A stretch of DNA of 64,000 nt from Versatilivorator sp963663845. GTDB taxonomy: Bacteria; Acidobacteriota; Terriglobia; Versatilivoradales; Versatilivoraceae. The translations under genes and the position numbers were made by a program. Positions within the stretch are counted from its first letter, which is position 1. Each line of letters starts with the position of its first letter. Where the stretch lies: positions 1 through 64,000 of the forward strand of contig OY760650.2 in NCBI GenBank assembly GCA_963663845.2, in the 5' to 3' direction. The notes below the pieces were generated by a model. It was not told the DNA's origin, made no database searches, and saw only the letters and a list, made by a program, of their open reading frames with translations. Positions 1 to 7,829 of this stretch are shown here, in pieces.

Positions 1-1315
1 CGATCCAGGCAAGAATGTCCACGATTCCTTCCAGATGTTGCCTTCGTGAGCGCTTGAAGTCTTCCTGGCGGCCGTAGAACACGTCCAGATGTTCTCCGCC
101 CAGCAGCTCCATGCTCATGGAGGCCACTTCACAGAATTCAATCGGTCCGTGGCGGTAGTGGTCGAGAGGTTCCTGCCGGGTCGCAAACACGTGAAAGGCG
201 TGCCCCGCCTCGTGCAGCAATGTGCGGACGTCGCCGTCCACCCCCACCGCGTTCATGAAGATAAAGGGCAGGCGCGCTTCATCCAGGGTGGACTGATAGC
301 CTCCGGGGGCCTTGCCCTTGCGGCTGTCCAGGTTGAGCAGTCCATGGCCGCGCATGGTCTCCAGGAATCCGGCGAAGCGGGCGTCCACCCGGCCGGTGAT
401 TTCCACGCAGCCATCCACCAACTCACCGGTTCGGGCGAAGGGCCGAAGCGGCGGCCGACCGCGGGGATCGACGCTCAAGTCCCAGGGACGCAGGGACTCC
501 AAGCCCATCTCCGAGGCTCTCGACCGCTGCAGCTTGCGGGCCAGGGGCACGACCACCGATTCGACTCCCTGGTGAAACCGATGGCAGTCCTCGGGGCCGT
601 AGTCGAAGCGCTCCAGGCGGCGGAACATGTAGTCCCGATAGGAATCGAAACCCGCGTTGGCGGCGATCTCGGCGCGGATTCCCAGCAGCTCTTCGAAGAG
701 CTCCTCCAGGCGGTCCCGCTCCTTCAGACGGCGTTCCACAACCGCCTTCCAGGCCGCTTCCCGCCGGTTCCGCTCCGGGTACTCCAGGTAGCGCTTCATC
801 TGCTGCAGGGTCTGCTCCTTGCCCTCGAAGGACACCGTCAGAGATCCGATCAGCTTCTGGTAGCACTGGGTTCCCTTGGACTCCCGGGTCTCCAGGGCGA
901 TGTTGGCCTGGCGGAACAGGTCCACGTCATTCTGCAGGCTGCGGTCCAGCACGGAATAGCGCCGGGATGGAAGCTGCTTTCTCGCCGGGGAGCCCAGGAA
1001 ACAGCGCTTGAGGCGATCCTCGGCAGCCTTGAGATTTTCCGCAATCTCCTCCAGGTAGTGAAACCAGGCCCTTTCGATCTCCGGGTTCTCGGTGTCGCAG
1101 GTCATCCGGATGTAGCGCAGCGAGCCCTCTTCCCCCACGGCGTCGCTCAGCTCGCTCCAGTCCAGCAGCCACTGTTCCAGCGTTTCCACCGAATCCAGCT
1201 CCCGCTCTTCCAGAACCCGGAAGAACGGCTCCAACCGGCTCCATCGCTCATAGTCGAGGGATTCAGGCAGGTAACGGCGCCGGAAAGGGTGCGGCAGTCG
1301 GGTCAGGAGTTCCAT
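1..1315 (-). CDS. M3-family oligoendopeptidase (PepF-like), C-terminus cut by window edge
   Basis: A zinc metallopeptidase that probably cleaves short peptides in the cytoplasm. The reverse-strand frame is open from the ATG at 1315 (protein begins MELLTRLPHPFRRRYLP) to base 1, giving 438 residues. The zinc motif HEAGH, in the context LLHEAGHAFH, lies near bases 190-230, about residue 365, where M3 enzymes carry it. It is followed by a GPIEFCEVASMSMELL segment typical of M3 oligoendopeptidases, which supplies the downstream zinc-binding Glu. No signal peptide is visible. The remaining C-terminus lies outside the window. The long open frame on the opposite strand (89-1360) is a high-GC shadow. 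The family call is firm; assignment to a named member is not. Confidence 0.88.
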   Translation of the reverse strand, partial: MELLTRLPHPFRRRYLPESLDYERWSRLEPFFRVLEERELDSVETLEQWLLDWSELSDAVGEEGSLRYIRMTCDTENPEIERAWFHYLEEIAENLKAAEDRLKRCFLGSPARKQLPSRRYSVLDRSLQNDVDLFRQANIALETRESKGTQCYQKLIGSLTVSFEGKEQTLQQMKRYLEYPERNRREAAWKAVVERRLKERDRLEELFEELLGIRAEIAANAGFDSYRDYMFRRLERFDYGPEDCHRFHQGVESVVVPLARKLQRSRASEMGLESLRPWDLSVDPRGRPPLRPFARTGELVDGCVEITGRVDARFAGFLETMRGHGLLNLDSRKGKAPGGYQSTLDEARLPFIFMNAVGVDGDVRTLLHEAGHAFHVFATRQEPLDHYRHGPIEFCEVASMSMELLGGEHLDVFYGRQEDFKRSRRQHLEGIVDILAWI

Positions 1316-1397
1316 GCTGAGCCTCGTATTGGCGGGAGCTGTACGTCCCGGTCCGTCTGAAACCGCCCAAGGTTAACCCCAAAAGCAAGCCGTTTGC

Positions 1398-1630
1398 CAA
1401 AAAAAATCCTGTGTATCCTGTGCATCCATGTTAAAAAACCATCGACTCATGCTTGTCGTTGAACCGGTTGCCAGCCAGCAGAAGTCATGGGATGAAGCCC
1501 ACCCGGGGGCGCGGTCCGGGTTGCCTGGCCACAGCCGTGTCGATGCGGCAGAGCCGCCTCGCTTCGTGGTCCTTCGTGTGACTTGATGGATCACTCTCTT
1601 TTTCGTTCGTTTCAGGAAAGTCGAGGGACA
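1398..1630. repeat. Interspersed repeat R1, partial, inverted orientation
   Basis: This gap between the peptidase and rpiB has no gene. It holds an R1 hairpin arm (ATCCTGTGTATCCTGTGCAT, about 1406-1425), the R1 phrase related to AACCGGTTCAAAGTCGAGCA in reverse orientation (about 1440-1475), and at 1568-1612 the reverse of the module that elsewhere follows stop codons (ends CGTTTCAGG). The same modules recur near 4.1-4.7, 15.5-16.3, 42.4-42.9, 52.3-52.6, 53.4-53.8 and 56.0 kb. Confidence 0.8.
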
Positions 1631-1632
1631 GG

Positions 1633-2082
1633 ATGCGCATAGCCATGGGTTCCGACCACGCCGGATTCGCTCTCAAGGAACAGATCCGGCAGTTCGTCCA
1701 GGATCAGGGCCATGAGGTGCAGGACTGCGGCGCCCACGATGCCGCCGCGGTGGACTACCCCGACTACGCCGAGAAAGTCGGCCTGCTCTTGAAGAAGGCG
1801 GAGGCGGACCGCGGGATCGTCATCTGCGGCAGCGGGGTCGGGGCTTCGGTGGCCGCCAACAAGCTCCCCGGCATTCGCGCCGGCATCTGCCACGATACCT
1901 ATTCGGCCCACCAGGGAGTCGAGCATGACGATATGAACGTCCTGGTTCTGGGGGCTCGCATCGTGGGCATCGAGCTGGCTCGAGAAGTGGTCCTGTCTTT
2001 CCTGGGCGCCAGCTTCACGGGAGAGGAGCGCCACCGGCGGCGCCTGGCCAAAGTCGAGGCCCTGGAAACCCGCTACCGCTGA
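1633..2082 (+). CDS. rpiB: Ribose-5-phosphate isomerase B
   Basis: Interconverts ribose 5-phosphate and ribulose 5-phosphate in the non-oxidative pentose phosphate pathway (cytoplasmic). The 149-residue protein has the RpiB/LacAB architecture: GSDHAGFALK at the N-terminus, VDYPDYA, the phosphate-binding ICGSGVGASVAANK with the family's catalytic Cys, a TYSAHQGVEHDDMNVLVLGARIVG-type segment and a short basic C-terminus. Its length is normal for the family. A GAGG sequence about 7 bases upstream of the ATG supports the start. The next gene on the same strand is a sugar-phosphate isomerase, but 291 bases of repeats separate them, so a shared transcript is uncertain. Confidence 0.95.
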   Translation: MRIAMGSDHAGFALKEQIRQFVQDQGHEVQDCGAHDAAAVDYPDYAEKVGLLLKKAEADRGIVICGSGVGASVAANKLPGIRAGICHDTYSAHQGVEHDDMNVLVLGARIVGIELAREVVLSFLGASFTGEERHRRRLAKVEALETRYR

Positions 2083-2089
2083 AGAGCTT

Positions 2090-2216
2090 GCCTGAAACAA
2101 ATGGAAAATGGAGGAACCCACGAAGGCACACGGGAGAGGCGCCCACCCGGGACCTCTGTTGACCGGAAACCGGCTCAAAGTCGAGCATGAGCAGAGGGTT
2201 TATTCACAGCGATGTT
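2090..2216. repeat. Interspersed repeat R1, partial
   Basis: Begins with CCTGAAACAAATGGAAAATG just after the rpiB stop. It continues through the R1 phrases for a CACGAAGG-type segment and a CGGCTCAAAGTCGAGCATGA-type segment, and ends where the R1 hairpin arm would begin (TTCACAGCGATGTTAAAT). The hairpin itself is missing, so the copy is truncated. Confidence 0.75.
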
Positions 2217-2277
2217 AAATGGTCCGGAAAACCGGTTCGACTGGACTTGGCCCCTGCTCCCGAAACGCTTCCCAAAC

Positions 2278-2330
2278 CACTGACCACTGACCACTGATCA
2301 CTGACCACTGGCCACTGACCACTGACCACT
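2278..2330. repeat. Heptamer tandem repeat (CACTGAC)n
   Basis: Seven and a half copies of a 7-bp unit (CACTGAC with CACTGAT and CACTGGC variants) occupy 53 bp, 44 bp before the isomerase start. On the minus strand the array spells GTCAGTG repeats. The unit length matches other short arrays in the window, although the unit sequence differs. Function unknown. Confidence 0.9.
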
Positions 2331-2373
2331 CGTTGGAAATCCCGGCGCCCCGCCAAATCGGCCCAGCCCTGCC

Positions 2374-4095
2374 ATGCGTGCCTCTTCGTTGAATTCTCAA
2401 ACCCATTCCCTGAACCCGAAGCTGGCCGATGCCGTCTCGGCGGCTCTCGAGAACTGGGACCGGGAGGACAGGACCTCCCGCCTCTGGTCCGGAGACGCCT
2501 CGCTCTGGACGGGGTCCGATGAGAGAGGCTGGCTGGGCTGGCTGTCGCTGGCGGACGCCCCCGGCCCCGGTCTGCGGTTGGAGCAGCTCGTCCGGGAGGT
2601 TCGCCGGGAGGGATTGTCCCACCTGTTGCTGCTGGGAATGGGGGGCTCCAGCCTCTTTCCCGAAGTTCTGGCTGCAACTTTCGGCAAGCAGCAGGGACAC
2701 CCGGAACTTCTCGTTCTGGACTCCACCGACCCCGCGCAAATCCTGCGTTTCGAATCCCGGGTAGACCTGGCACGAACCCTCTTCATCGTTTCCAGCAAGT
2801 CCGGCAACACCCTGGAACCCGACATTCTGAAACGGTACTTCTTCGAGCGGGTGAAACGGGCCCTGGGTGAATCCGACGCCGGAAGGCGGTTCGTCGCCAT
2901 CACCGACCCCGGTTCCAGGCTGCAGGAAACGGCCGAAAGGGAGGGGTTCCAATCCATCTTTCCCGGGGAGCCGGCTGTCGGGGGCCGCTACTCGGCGCTG
3001 TCGAATTTCGGCAGAGTGCCGGCGGCCCTGATGGGACTGGACGTGGCCGAGTTCATCCACCGGGCCCGCTCCATGGCTCAGGCCTGCAGGCCTCGGGTTT
3101 CCGCCGACCGCAATCCCGGGGTGGTCCTGGGAGTCGTTCTGGGCATCCTGGCCCAGGCAGGCAGGGACAAGCTCACCCTGATCGCCTCCCCGGAAATCTC
3201 GAGCCTGGGAGCCTGGCTGGAGCAGTTGCTGGCCGAGTCGACCGGCAAGGATGGAAAGGGCCTCGTTCCCGTCGAAGGCGAGTCGTTGGGCCCTCCCGGG
3301 GTCTACGGAGAGGACCGGCTCTTCGTTCATCTACGGTTGGACTCCAGCCGGGACCGAAAACAGGAACAGGCCCTCGAGGACCTGAAGCAGAGCGGACATC
3401 CCGTCATCGAGATCTCCCTGGCCGACCGCTACGACCTCGGCCAGGAGGTCTTTCGATGGGAGATGGCGACGGCAGTGGCCGGATCGCTCCTGGAGGTCAA
3501 TCCCTTCGATCAGCCCGACGTCGAGGCCAGCAAGAGGGCCGCCAGGGACTTGACCCGGCGCTATGAGCGGGAGGGCTCATTCCCGCGGGAGGCCGCCTTT
3601 TTCAGCCAGGGCGGGATTTCCCTCCAAGCCGATGAGGAGAACTGCAGCCGGCCGTTCAAGGCCTCGGGCGCCAGCCCCACCGCGGCATCCCTTCTGCAGG
3701 CTCACCTGGAGCAGCTCTCCCCCGGAGACTACTTCGCGATCCTGGCCTACCTCGACATGAGCCCCCTCCACCAGAGGCTGCTTCAGAGCCTGAGGCACCG
3801 GGTTCGGGACCGGTTCGGGGTCGCCACCTGTCTGGGTTTCGGCCCGCGCTTTCTGCACTCGACCGGCCAGGCCTACAAGGGCGGCCCCGACAGCGGAGTC
3901 TTTCTGCAGGTCACCGGAGAGGACCCGCAGGATTTGCCGGCGCCCGGCCGGAAAACCACCTTTGGAGCCGTCAAGGCCGCCCAGGCCAGGGGGGACTTTC
4001 AGGTGCTCAACCAACGAGGCCGCAGAGCCTTGAGGGTCCACTTGAGCGCCCCGGTGGAGGAAGGCTTGAGGCAACTCAGCCGGGCGCTTGTCTGA
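2374..4095 (+). CDS. Glucose-6-phosphate isomerase, transaldolase/PGI-fusion type, stand-alone
   Basis: Interconverts glucose 6-phosphate and fructose 6-phosphate. The 573-residue protein carries a SIS-type sugar-phosphate fold: GMGGSSLFPEV at about 88-98, an SSKSGNTLEP phosphate loop at about 140-150, a VGGRYSALSNFG segment and a C-terminal FLHSTGQAYKGG stretch. These features, and the C-terminal layout (LSPGDYFAILAYLDM), match the PGI half of bifunctional transaldolase/PGI proteins. Here the transaldolase half is absent and no transaldolase gene lies in the window. No strong ribosome site is seen before the ATG. The stop codon TGA lies within the repeat string GTCTGAAACAAA, so the C-terminus may have been trimmed or extended by repeat insertion. 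Function is confident; subfamily is by motif resemblance. Confidence 0.88.
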   Translation: MRASSLNSQTHSLNPKLADAVSAALENWDREDRTSRLWSGDASLWTGSDERGWLGWLSLADAPGPGLRLEQLVREVRREGLSHLLLLGMGGSSLFPEVLAATFGKQQGHPELLVLDSTDPAQILRFESRVDLARTLFIVSSKSGNTLEPDILKRYFFERVKRALGESDAGRRFVAITDPGSRLQETAEREGFQSIFPGEPAVGGRYSALSNFGRVPAALMGLDVAEFIHRARSMAQACRPRVSADRNPGVVLGVVLGILAQAGRDKLTLIASPEISSLGAWLEQLLAESTGKDGKGLVPVEGESLGPPGVYGEDRLFVHLRLDSSRDRKQEQALEDLKQSGHPVIEISLADRYDLGQEVFRWEMATAVAGSLLEVNPFDQPDVEASKRAARDLTRRYEREGSFPREAAFFSQGGISLQADEENCSRPFKASGASPTAASLLQAHLEQLSPGDYFAILAYLDMSPLHQRLLQSLRHRVRDRFGVATCLGFGPRFLHSTGQAYKGGPDSGVFLQVTGEDPQDLPAPGRKTTFGAVKAAQARGDFQVLNQRGRRALRVHLSAPVEEGLRQLSRALV

Positions 4096-4740
4096 AACAA
4101 ACGAAAAAAGAGGAATCCACGAAGACACACGAAGGACGACGAAGGGACACGAAGCGGGACGGCTCTGCCGCATCGGCGGGACTGTGGCCCGGCAACCCGG
4201 TCCGCGCCCCCGGGTGGACTTCTTCCAATGGCCTCTGTTGGCTCAAAACCGGTTCAAAGTCGAGCATGAGCAGAGGGTTTATTCACATCGATGTACAGGA
4301 TGCACAAGATTTTTTCAGCAAACGGCCAGCCCGCATTTCTCACCAGGGGGCATGATCATGGCGCAGGCATTTTCCCTCCAGCGCGTGCTCGCGACCGAAG
4401 AGCGTAGCGGTTTCTACGGTCGAGGGAGCATGGGCGCGCTGGAGGGAAAAGAACAAGCCAGGGCATGCCCAGCGCCGTCTGTAGTCAGCAAGTCCTTGAC
4501 ATGGAGCCAATCAAGGCACTGAAGACAATCTACTTCTTGTAATGCATCCAGCGGCCTGGTGAGAAATGCGGGCTAGAATACCGGGAATCCGCAAAATCAC
4601 ACCGGATCATCACCTGAGCGGCCTTGTCGTGCAGGAAGCTCCCATCCTGTTAATCCTGTGCATCCTGTGCATCGACGTTCAATACTCTTGTTCCCGACAG
4701 GCCATGAACTTCTCTTGTTTCACTCTCGGATGATTGGCCC
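4086..4740. repeat. Interspersed repeat R1, full-length copy with a nested insertion
   Basis: No gene is supported in this 733-bp gap. The copy starts in the last codons of the isomerase gene (CTTGTCTGAAACAAACG). It contains the CACGAAGG-rich module, the AACCGGTTC... module and the arm CATCGATGTACAGGATGCAC at about 4285. A 247-bp element follows, then the right half (CCGGGAATCCGCAAAATC, the arm ATCCTGTGCATCCTGTGCAT at about 4655, and a tail with GACAGGCCATGAACTTCTCT). The two arms are inverted repeats, so R1 could fold into a long hairpin. The 42.4-42.9 kb copy is the same without the insertion. Confidence 0.85.
4328..4574 (+). mobile_element. MITE-like element, copy 1 (20-bp perfect terminal inverted repeats, 81-nt stem-loop)
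   Basis: The left end AGCCCGCATTTCTCACCAGG (4328-4347) is an exact inverted repeat of 4555-4574. Inside, 4370-4450 folds into a long imperfect hairpin. Its outer arms are TTTTCCCTCCAGCGCG and CGCGCTGGAGGGAAAA, with inner helices CGACC/GGTCG and CGTAG/CTACG. The element sits inside an R1 copy; the 42.7-kb R1 copy shows the same site unoccupied. A second copy in opposite orientation lies at 62589-62833. No transposase is encoded, so it would move in trans. Possible target duplication is unclear (CCAG on the left, CTAG on the right). Confidence 0.85.
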
Positions 4741-4828
4741 GGCAAGGAAGGGGCGACCAGGCCGACCCGCGGCTATGGGTTGATTTCCGCGTTGCCGGAG
4801 TGCAAGCTATCCACAGAGGTTCGTTCCC

Positions 4829-5488
4829 ATGGGCGCGAAGCCGTTGCGACTGGCCGTCCTTCTGCGCGGAACTGCGCTGCTGCTCCTTGTGCTCTACGGG
4901 GGTGTCGGTAGAGCCGGCGGGCAGGTCTACTCCCGGGTGACTGCCAAAAACTCGGAATTGTGCGCGGTCTGCCGGACAGAACTGACTTCCGAGGACGTGG
5001 CCTTGATCGTGCGCGGCCGGCGGACTCCCCTCTGCCAGGCGCATGTCGAGACCTTCCTGAACAACCTGGAACGCAGCTTCTCCAGCCGACAGCCCAGGGG
5101 CGCCCTGTTTCAGGAGGACTTGTCGGCGCCGCCGGGCACGGCCCAGGGGGGAATCAGTCGGGGCTGGTTTCTCTTCGGACTGCTGGTGCTGTCCTCCCTG
5201 ATATTTGGAGGCCTGAGCGGCTACCGCGCCCTGTCGATGGGCCTGCCCCCGCTGGCGCCCTTCTTTGTCGGCTTCTTTCTGAACCTGCCGGGCTTTCTCT
5301 ACGTCGTCACCCGTCCGGCCGGACAGGATCAGGGCCAGGTGCCCAAGGGGCTGGTCAAGGTTCCCGAAACCGTGGCTCCCGCCCCCTGTCCCGCTTGCGG
5401 GGAGGTCAACCACCCCACCGCCCGGCAGTGCCCGGGGTGCGGGAAGGAACTGCACCCCTCGCAACCATCCGAGGTGACGCGAGCTTGA
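4829..5488 (+). CDS. Membrane protein with CxxC pair and C-terminal zinc ribbon, unknown function
   Basis: 219 residues with no recognised family. The N-terminus looks like a signal peptide (basic start, hydrophobic LAVLL...LLLLVLY, then AGG). A CAVC pair at about residues 46-49 is followed by a short soluble stretch, two hydrophobic segments (about 112-130 and 140-160), and a C-terminal zinc ribbon with CPAC and CPGC pairs (about 187-207). AGAGG lies nine bases before the ATG. The gene is 37 bases upstream of a redox membrane fusion on the same strand, which suggests a joint role, perhaps in membrane redox or metal handling; this is inference only. Confidence 0.6.
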   Translation: MGAKPLRLAVLLRGTALLLLVLYGGVGRAGGQVYSRVTAKNSELCAVCRTELTSEDVALIVRGRRTPLCQAHVETFLNNLERSFSSRQPRGALFQEDLSAPPGTAQGGISRGWFLFGLLVLSSLIFGGLSGYRALSMGLPPLAPFFVGFFLNLPGFLYVVTRPAGQDQGQVPKGLVKVPETVAPAPCPACGEVNHPTARQCPGCGKELHPSQPSEVTRA

Positions 5489-5525
5489 GGAGACCGGGGA
5501 ACGAGTCCCCGGCATACTGTCGCCA

Positions 5526-7829
5526 ATGGCATTGATCGCTCTCGCCAACAGAATCAAGCAGGGACTGGTCTCGGTGCTCCATTCGGGAAGCGGGCCCAAT
5601 GAACGCCCCCTCCTGGACAAGCACCACCAGAGCAACATCCCGGGTTTCTTCGTCATCGGCGACCTGGCCGGCGCCCCCGTCATCAAGTCCGCCATGGCCC
5701 AGGGCTACGAGGTGGTGGAGCACATCGCCTCCCTGCCGGGTGCGGTCGGGGGCGACGACCCCGAGCTGCTGGATCTGCTGATCGTGGGCGCGGGCGCCGC
5801 CGGGCTCAACGCGGCCCTGCAGGCAGACGAGCGCGGCCTGCGCTACCTCCTGCTGGAAAAGGAACAGATCGCCAATACCATCGAGAACTTCCCCGAGGGC
5901 AAATGGGTCTACGCGGAACCGGACAGCCACCCCCCCAAAGGCAAGCTCTGGCTTGACGGGGCCACCAAGGAAGACCTGGTGCGCCGCTGGAACCAGATCA
6001 TCACCGACAACCAGTTGAGACTCCACACCCGCGAACCGGTGACCGGCTGCCGCAAGAAGGCCGGTGTCTTCGAGGTGTCGACCCCCAAGGCGACCTATCG
6101 GGCCAAGCGGGTAGTGCTGGCCACGGGTCAACGGGGGAATCCGCGCAAGCTCGAAGTCCCCGGGGAAGATCGCGAGCCCGTCTACCACCGGCTCTATTCA
6201 CCCAGAAAATACAGGAACGAGAACCTTCTGGTGGTGGGAGGCGGCAACAGCGCCGTGGAGGCGGCGCTCACGCTGAGCGAGCAGAACCGGGTCTTTCTTT
6301 CCTATCGGGGCGATGCCTTCAGCCGCATCTTCAAGCACAATGAACGGCAGCTCGCACAGGCTGTTGAGGAAAAGAGGGTGGAGCTCCTGCTCAACTCCAA
6401 CGTGACCGAATTCGGGGAGGAGGAGGCCGGCCTCACTATCGAGGAGAACGGTTCACGGCGAGAACGCAAGGTTCCCTATGACCACGCCTTCGTCTTGATC
6501 GGGGCCGACGTGCCGCGAAAGTTCCTGAAGTCCCTGGGGCTGAGAATGGAAAACGAATGGGAGGGGAGCCTGTTTCGGGCGGCGGGCCTGACGCTGCTGG
6601 GCCTGGCCGGGGCCTGGATATTCGGCGCCCATCAGGGCGGTCAGGCTCGCCTGGCGGGTCTGGATCTGTCGCTGATCCCCTCCTGGGCGGGAATCCTGGC
6701 CTGGGCCTTGAGCCTGGGCCTGCTGGTCAGGCATGGCATTCAGAGAGACCGCTTCGCCTGGCTGGGACTCTCCTTTTTCGTCTGGTACACGGTTTACGGC
6801 GCCAAGCTGGGCACAGGCCAGGAGTTCTGGCCCTACAAGGACTGGGGATATCGCTTTCTCTCTCTGGCCGATCGACCCTGGGCCTTCTGGTACACCGTGC
6901 TCTACACCCTGCTGATGACCGTCTTCGGGCTGGAAGCCGTAAAGCGCTGGGGTCTCGACCGCAAGGACAAGTTTCAGATCTGGCGTTATGTCTCTCTGCT
7001 GAGTTTCCAGTGGATCTTCTTCTTCCTGGTCCCCGAGTTCCTGTTTCAATCGGCGGTGAAACACCAGTGGATCGGAGCGCAGTTGGCTTCCGATCCGACT
7101 TTTGCCGATCAGGCCTGGCGCAGCTACGGCATCGTCTACGCCTGGCCCCTGTTCTTCTACACTTTCTTCTACGATCCCCACCAGATCTGGGTGGTCTGGG
7201 GAGTCCTCCTGACCTTTGTGCTGATCCCGATCCTGGTGCTGTTCCAGGGCAAGCGCTACTGTTCCTGGATCTGCGGTTGCGGGGGGCTGGCCGAGACCTT
7301 CGGCGACCGCTGGCGCCACTTGGCGCCCAAGGGCAAGGCCTCCATTCGCTGGGAGTGGATGAATACGGCCGTGCTGATCGCGGCCGCGGCGGTAACCGTG
7401 CTGGTCCTGATCAAGGATGCCTACGGCGTGCTGGCGGCCGAGGCCGATCTGAGCATTCACCTCTACCGGCTCTACGCCGATGTCTGGCTGGTGGGCATCC
7501 TGCCCGTAACGCTCTACCCCTTCCTGGGCGGCAAGGTCTGGTGCCGCTACTGGTGCCCGCTGGCCAAGCTGATGCAGATCCAATCCAGGTACTTTACCCG
7601 GCTGCGCTGGAGCCGGTTCAGGATCAAGTCCAACGACAAGTGCATCGGCTGCAACGAATGCTCGCGCAACTGCCAAGTCGGCATCGACGTGATGTCGTTC
7701 GCCTTGAAGCAGGAGACCATCGACAACCACGAGACCTCCTGCATCGGCTGCGGCATCTGCGTGACGGCCTGTCCCATGGACGTGCTGTCGTTCGGCCCCC
7801 TGGTTCAGATCAGCCTGCCGGAAAAATAA
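5526..7829 (+). CDS. Fusion of a thioredoxin-reductase-like flavoprotein to a NapH/NosR-like polyferredoxin membrane domain
   Basis: 767 residues. Residues about 85-350 form a pyridine-nucleotide flavoprotein: IVGAGAAGLNAAL for FAD and VVGGGNSAVEAAL for NAD(P)H. The element IPGFFVIGDLAGAPVIKSAMAQG, normally the C-terminal FAD-binding motif of such enzymes, stands at the N-terminus (about 36-60), so the domain appears permuted. Several membrane segments follow (about 360-560). The C-terminal part has GKRYCSWICGCGG, GGKVWCRYWCPLAK and two ferredoxin motifs (CIGCNECSRNC at about 705, CIGCGICVTAC at about 739), as in NapH/NosR. It probably moves electrons from NAD(P)H through flavin and Fe-S clusters across or along the membrane; the partner is unknown. 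Its 3' end overlaps nfo by 20 bp in convergent orientation. Confidence 0.82.
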   Translation: MALIALANRIKQGLVSVLHSGSGPNERPLLDKHHQSNIPGFFVIGDLAGAPVIKSAMAQGYEVVEHIASLPGAVGGDDPELLDLLIVGAGAAGLNAALQADERGLRYLLLEKEQIANTIENFPEGKWVYAEPDSHPPKGKLWLDGATKEDLVRRWNQIITDNQLRLHTREPVTGCRKKAGVFEVSTPKATYRAKRVVLATGQRGNPRKLEVPGEDREPVYHRLYSPRKYRNENLLVVGGGNSAVEAALTLSEQNRVFLSYRGDAFSRIFKHNERQLAQAVEEKRVELLLNSNVTEFGEEEAGLTIEENGSRRERKVPYDHAFVLIGADVPRKFLKSLGLRMENEWEGSLFRAAGLTLLGLAGAWIFGAHQGGQARLAGLDLSLIPSWAGILAWALSLGLLVRHGIQRDRFAWLGLSFFVWYTVYGAKLGTGQEFWPYKDWGYRFLSLADRPWAFWYTVLYTLLMTVFGLEAVKRWGLDRKDKFQIWRYVSLLSFQWIFFFLVPEFLFQSAVKHQWIGAQLASDPTFADQAWRSYGIVYAWPLFFYTFFYDPHQIWVVWGVLLTFVLIPILVLFQGKRYCSWICGCGGLAETFGDRWRHLAPKGKASIRWEWMNTAVLIAAAAVTVLVLIKDAYGVLAAEADLSIHLYRLYADVWLVGILPVTLYPFLGGKVWCRYWCPLAKLMQIQSRYFTRLRWSRFRIKSNDKCIGCNECSRNCQVGIDVMSFALKQETIDNHETSCIGCGICVTACPMDVLSFGPLVQISLPEK

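Noticed and set aside
89..1360. Long plus-strand open frame opposite the M3 peptidase
   Set aside because: The minus-strand frame has clear peptidase motifs; the plus-strand translation has none and is a typical high-GC shadow. The same applies to other long opposite-strand frames over dnaX, carB and the M16 gene.
2278..2330. Heptamer arrays considered as CRISPR
   Set aside because: Units of 7 bp without spacers, no cas genes; they are simple tandem repeats.
4341..4522. A peptide of the pattern MAQxFSLQRVLxxEERSGxYGR found in both MITE-like copies, suggesting a small conserved protein
   Set aside because: Most differences between the two copies change residues, the frame runs through terminal inverted repeats, and the pattern of change fits preservation of a hairpin.
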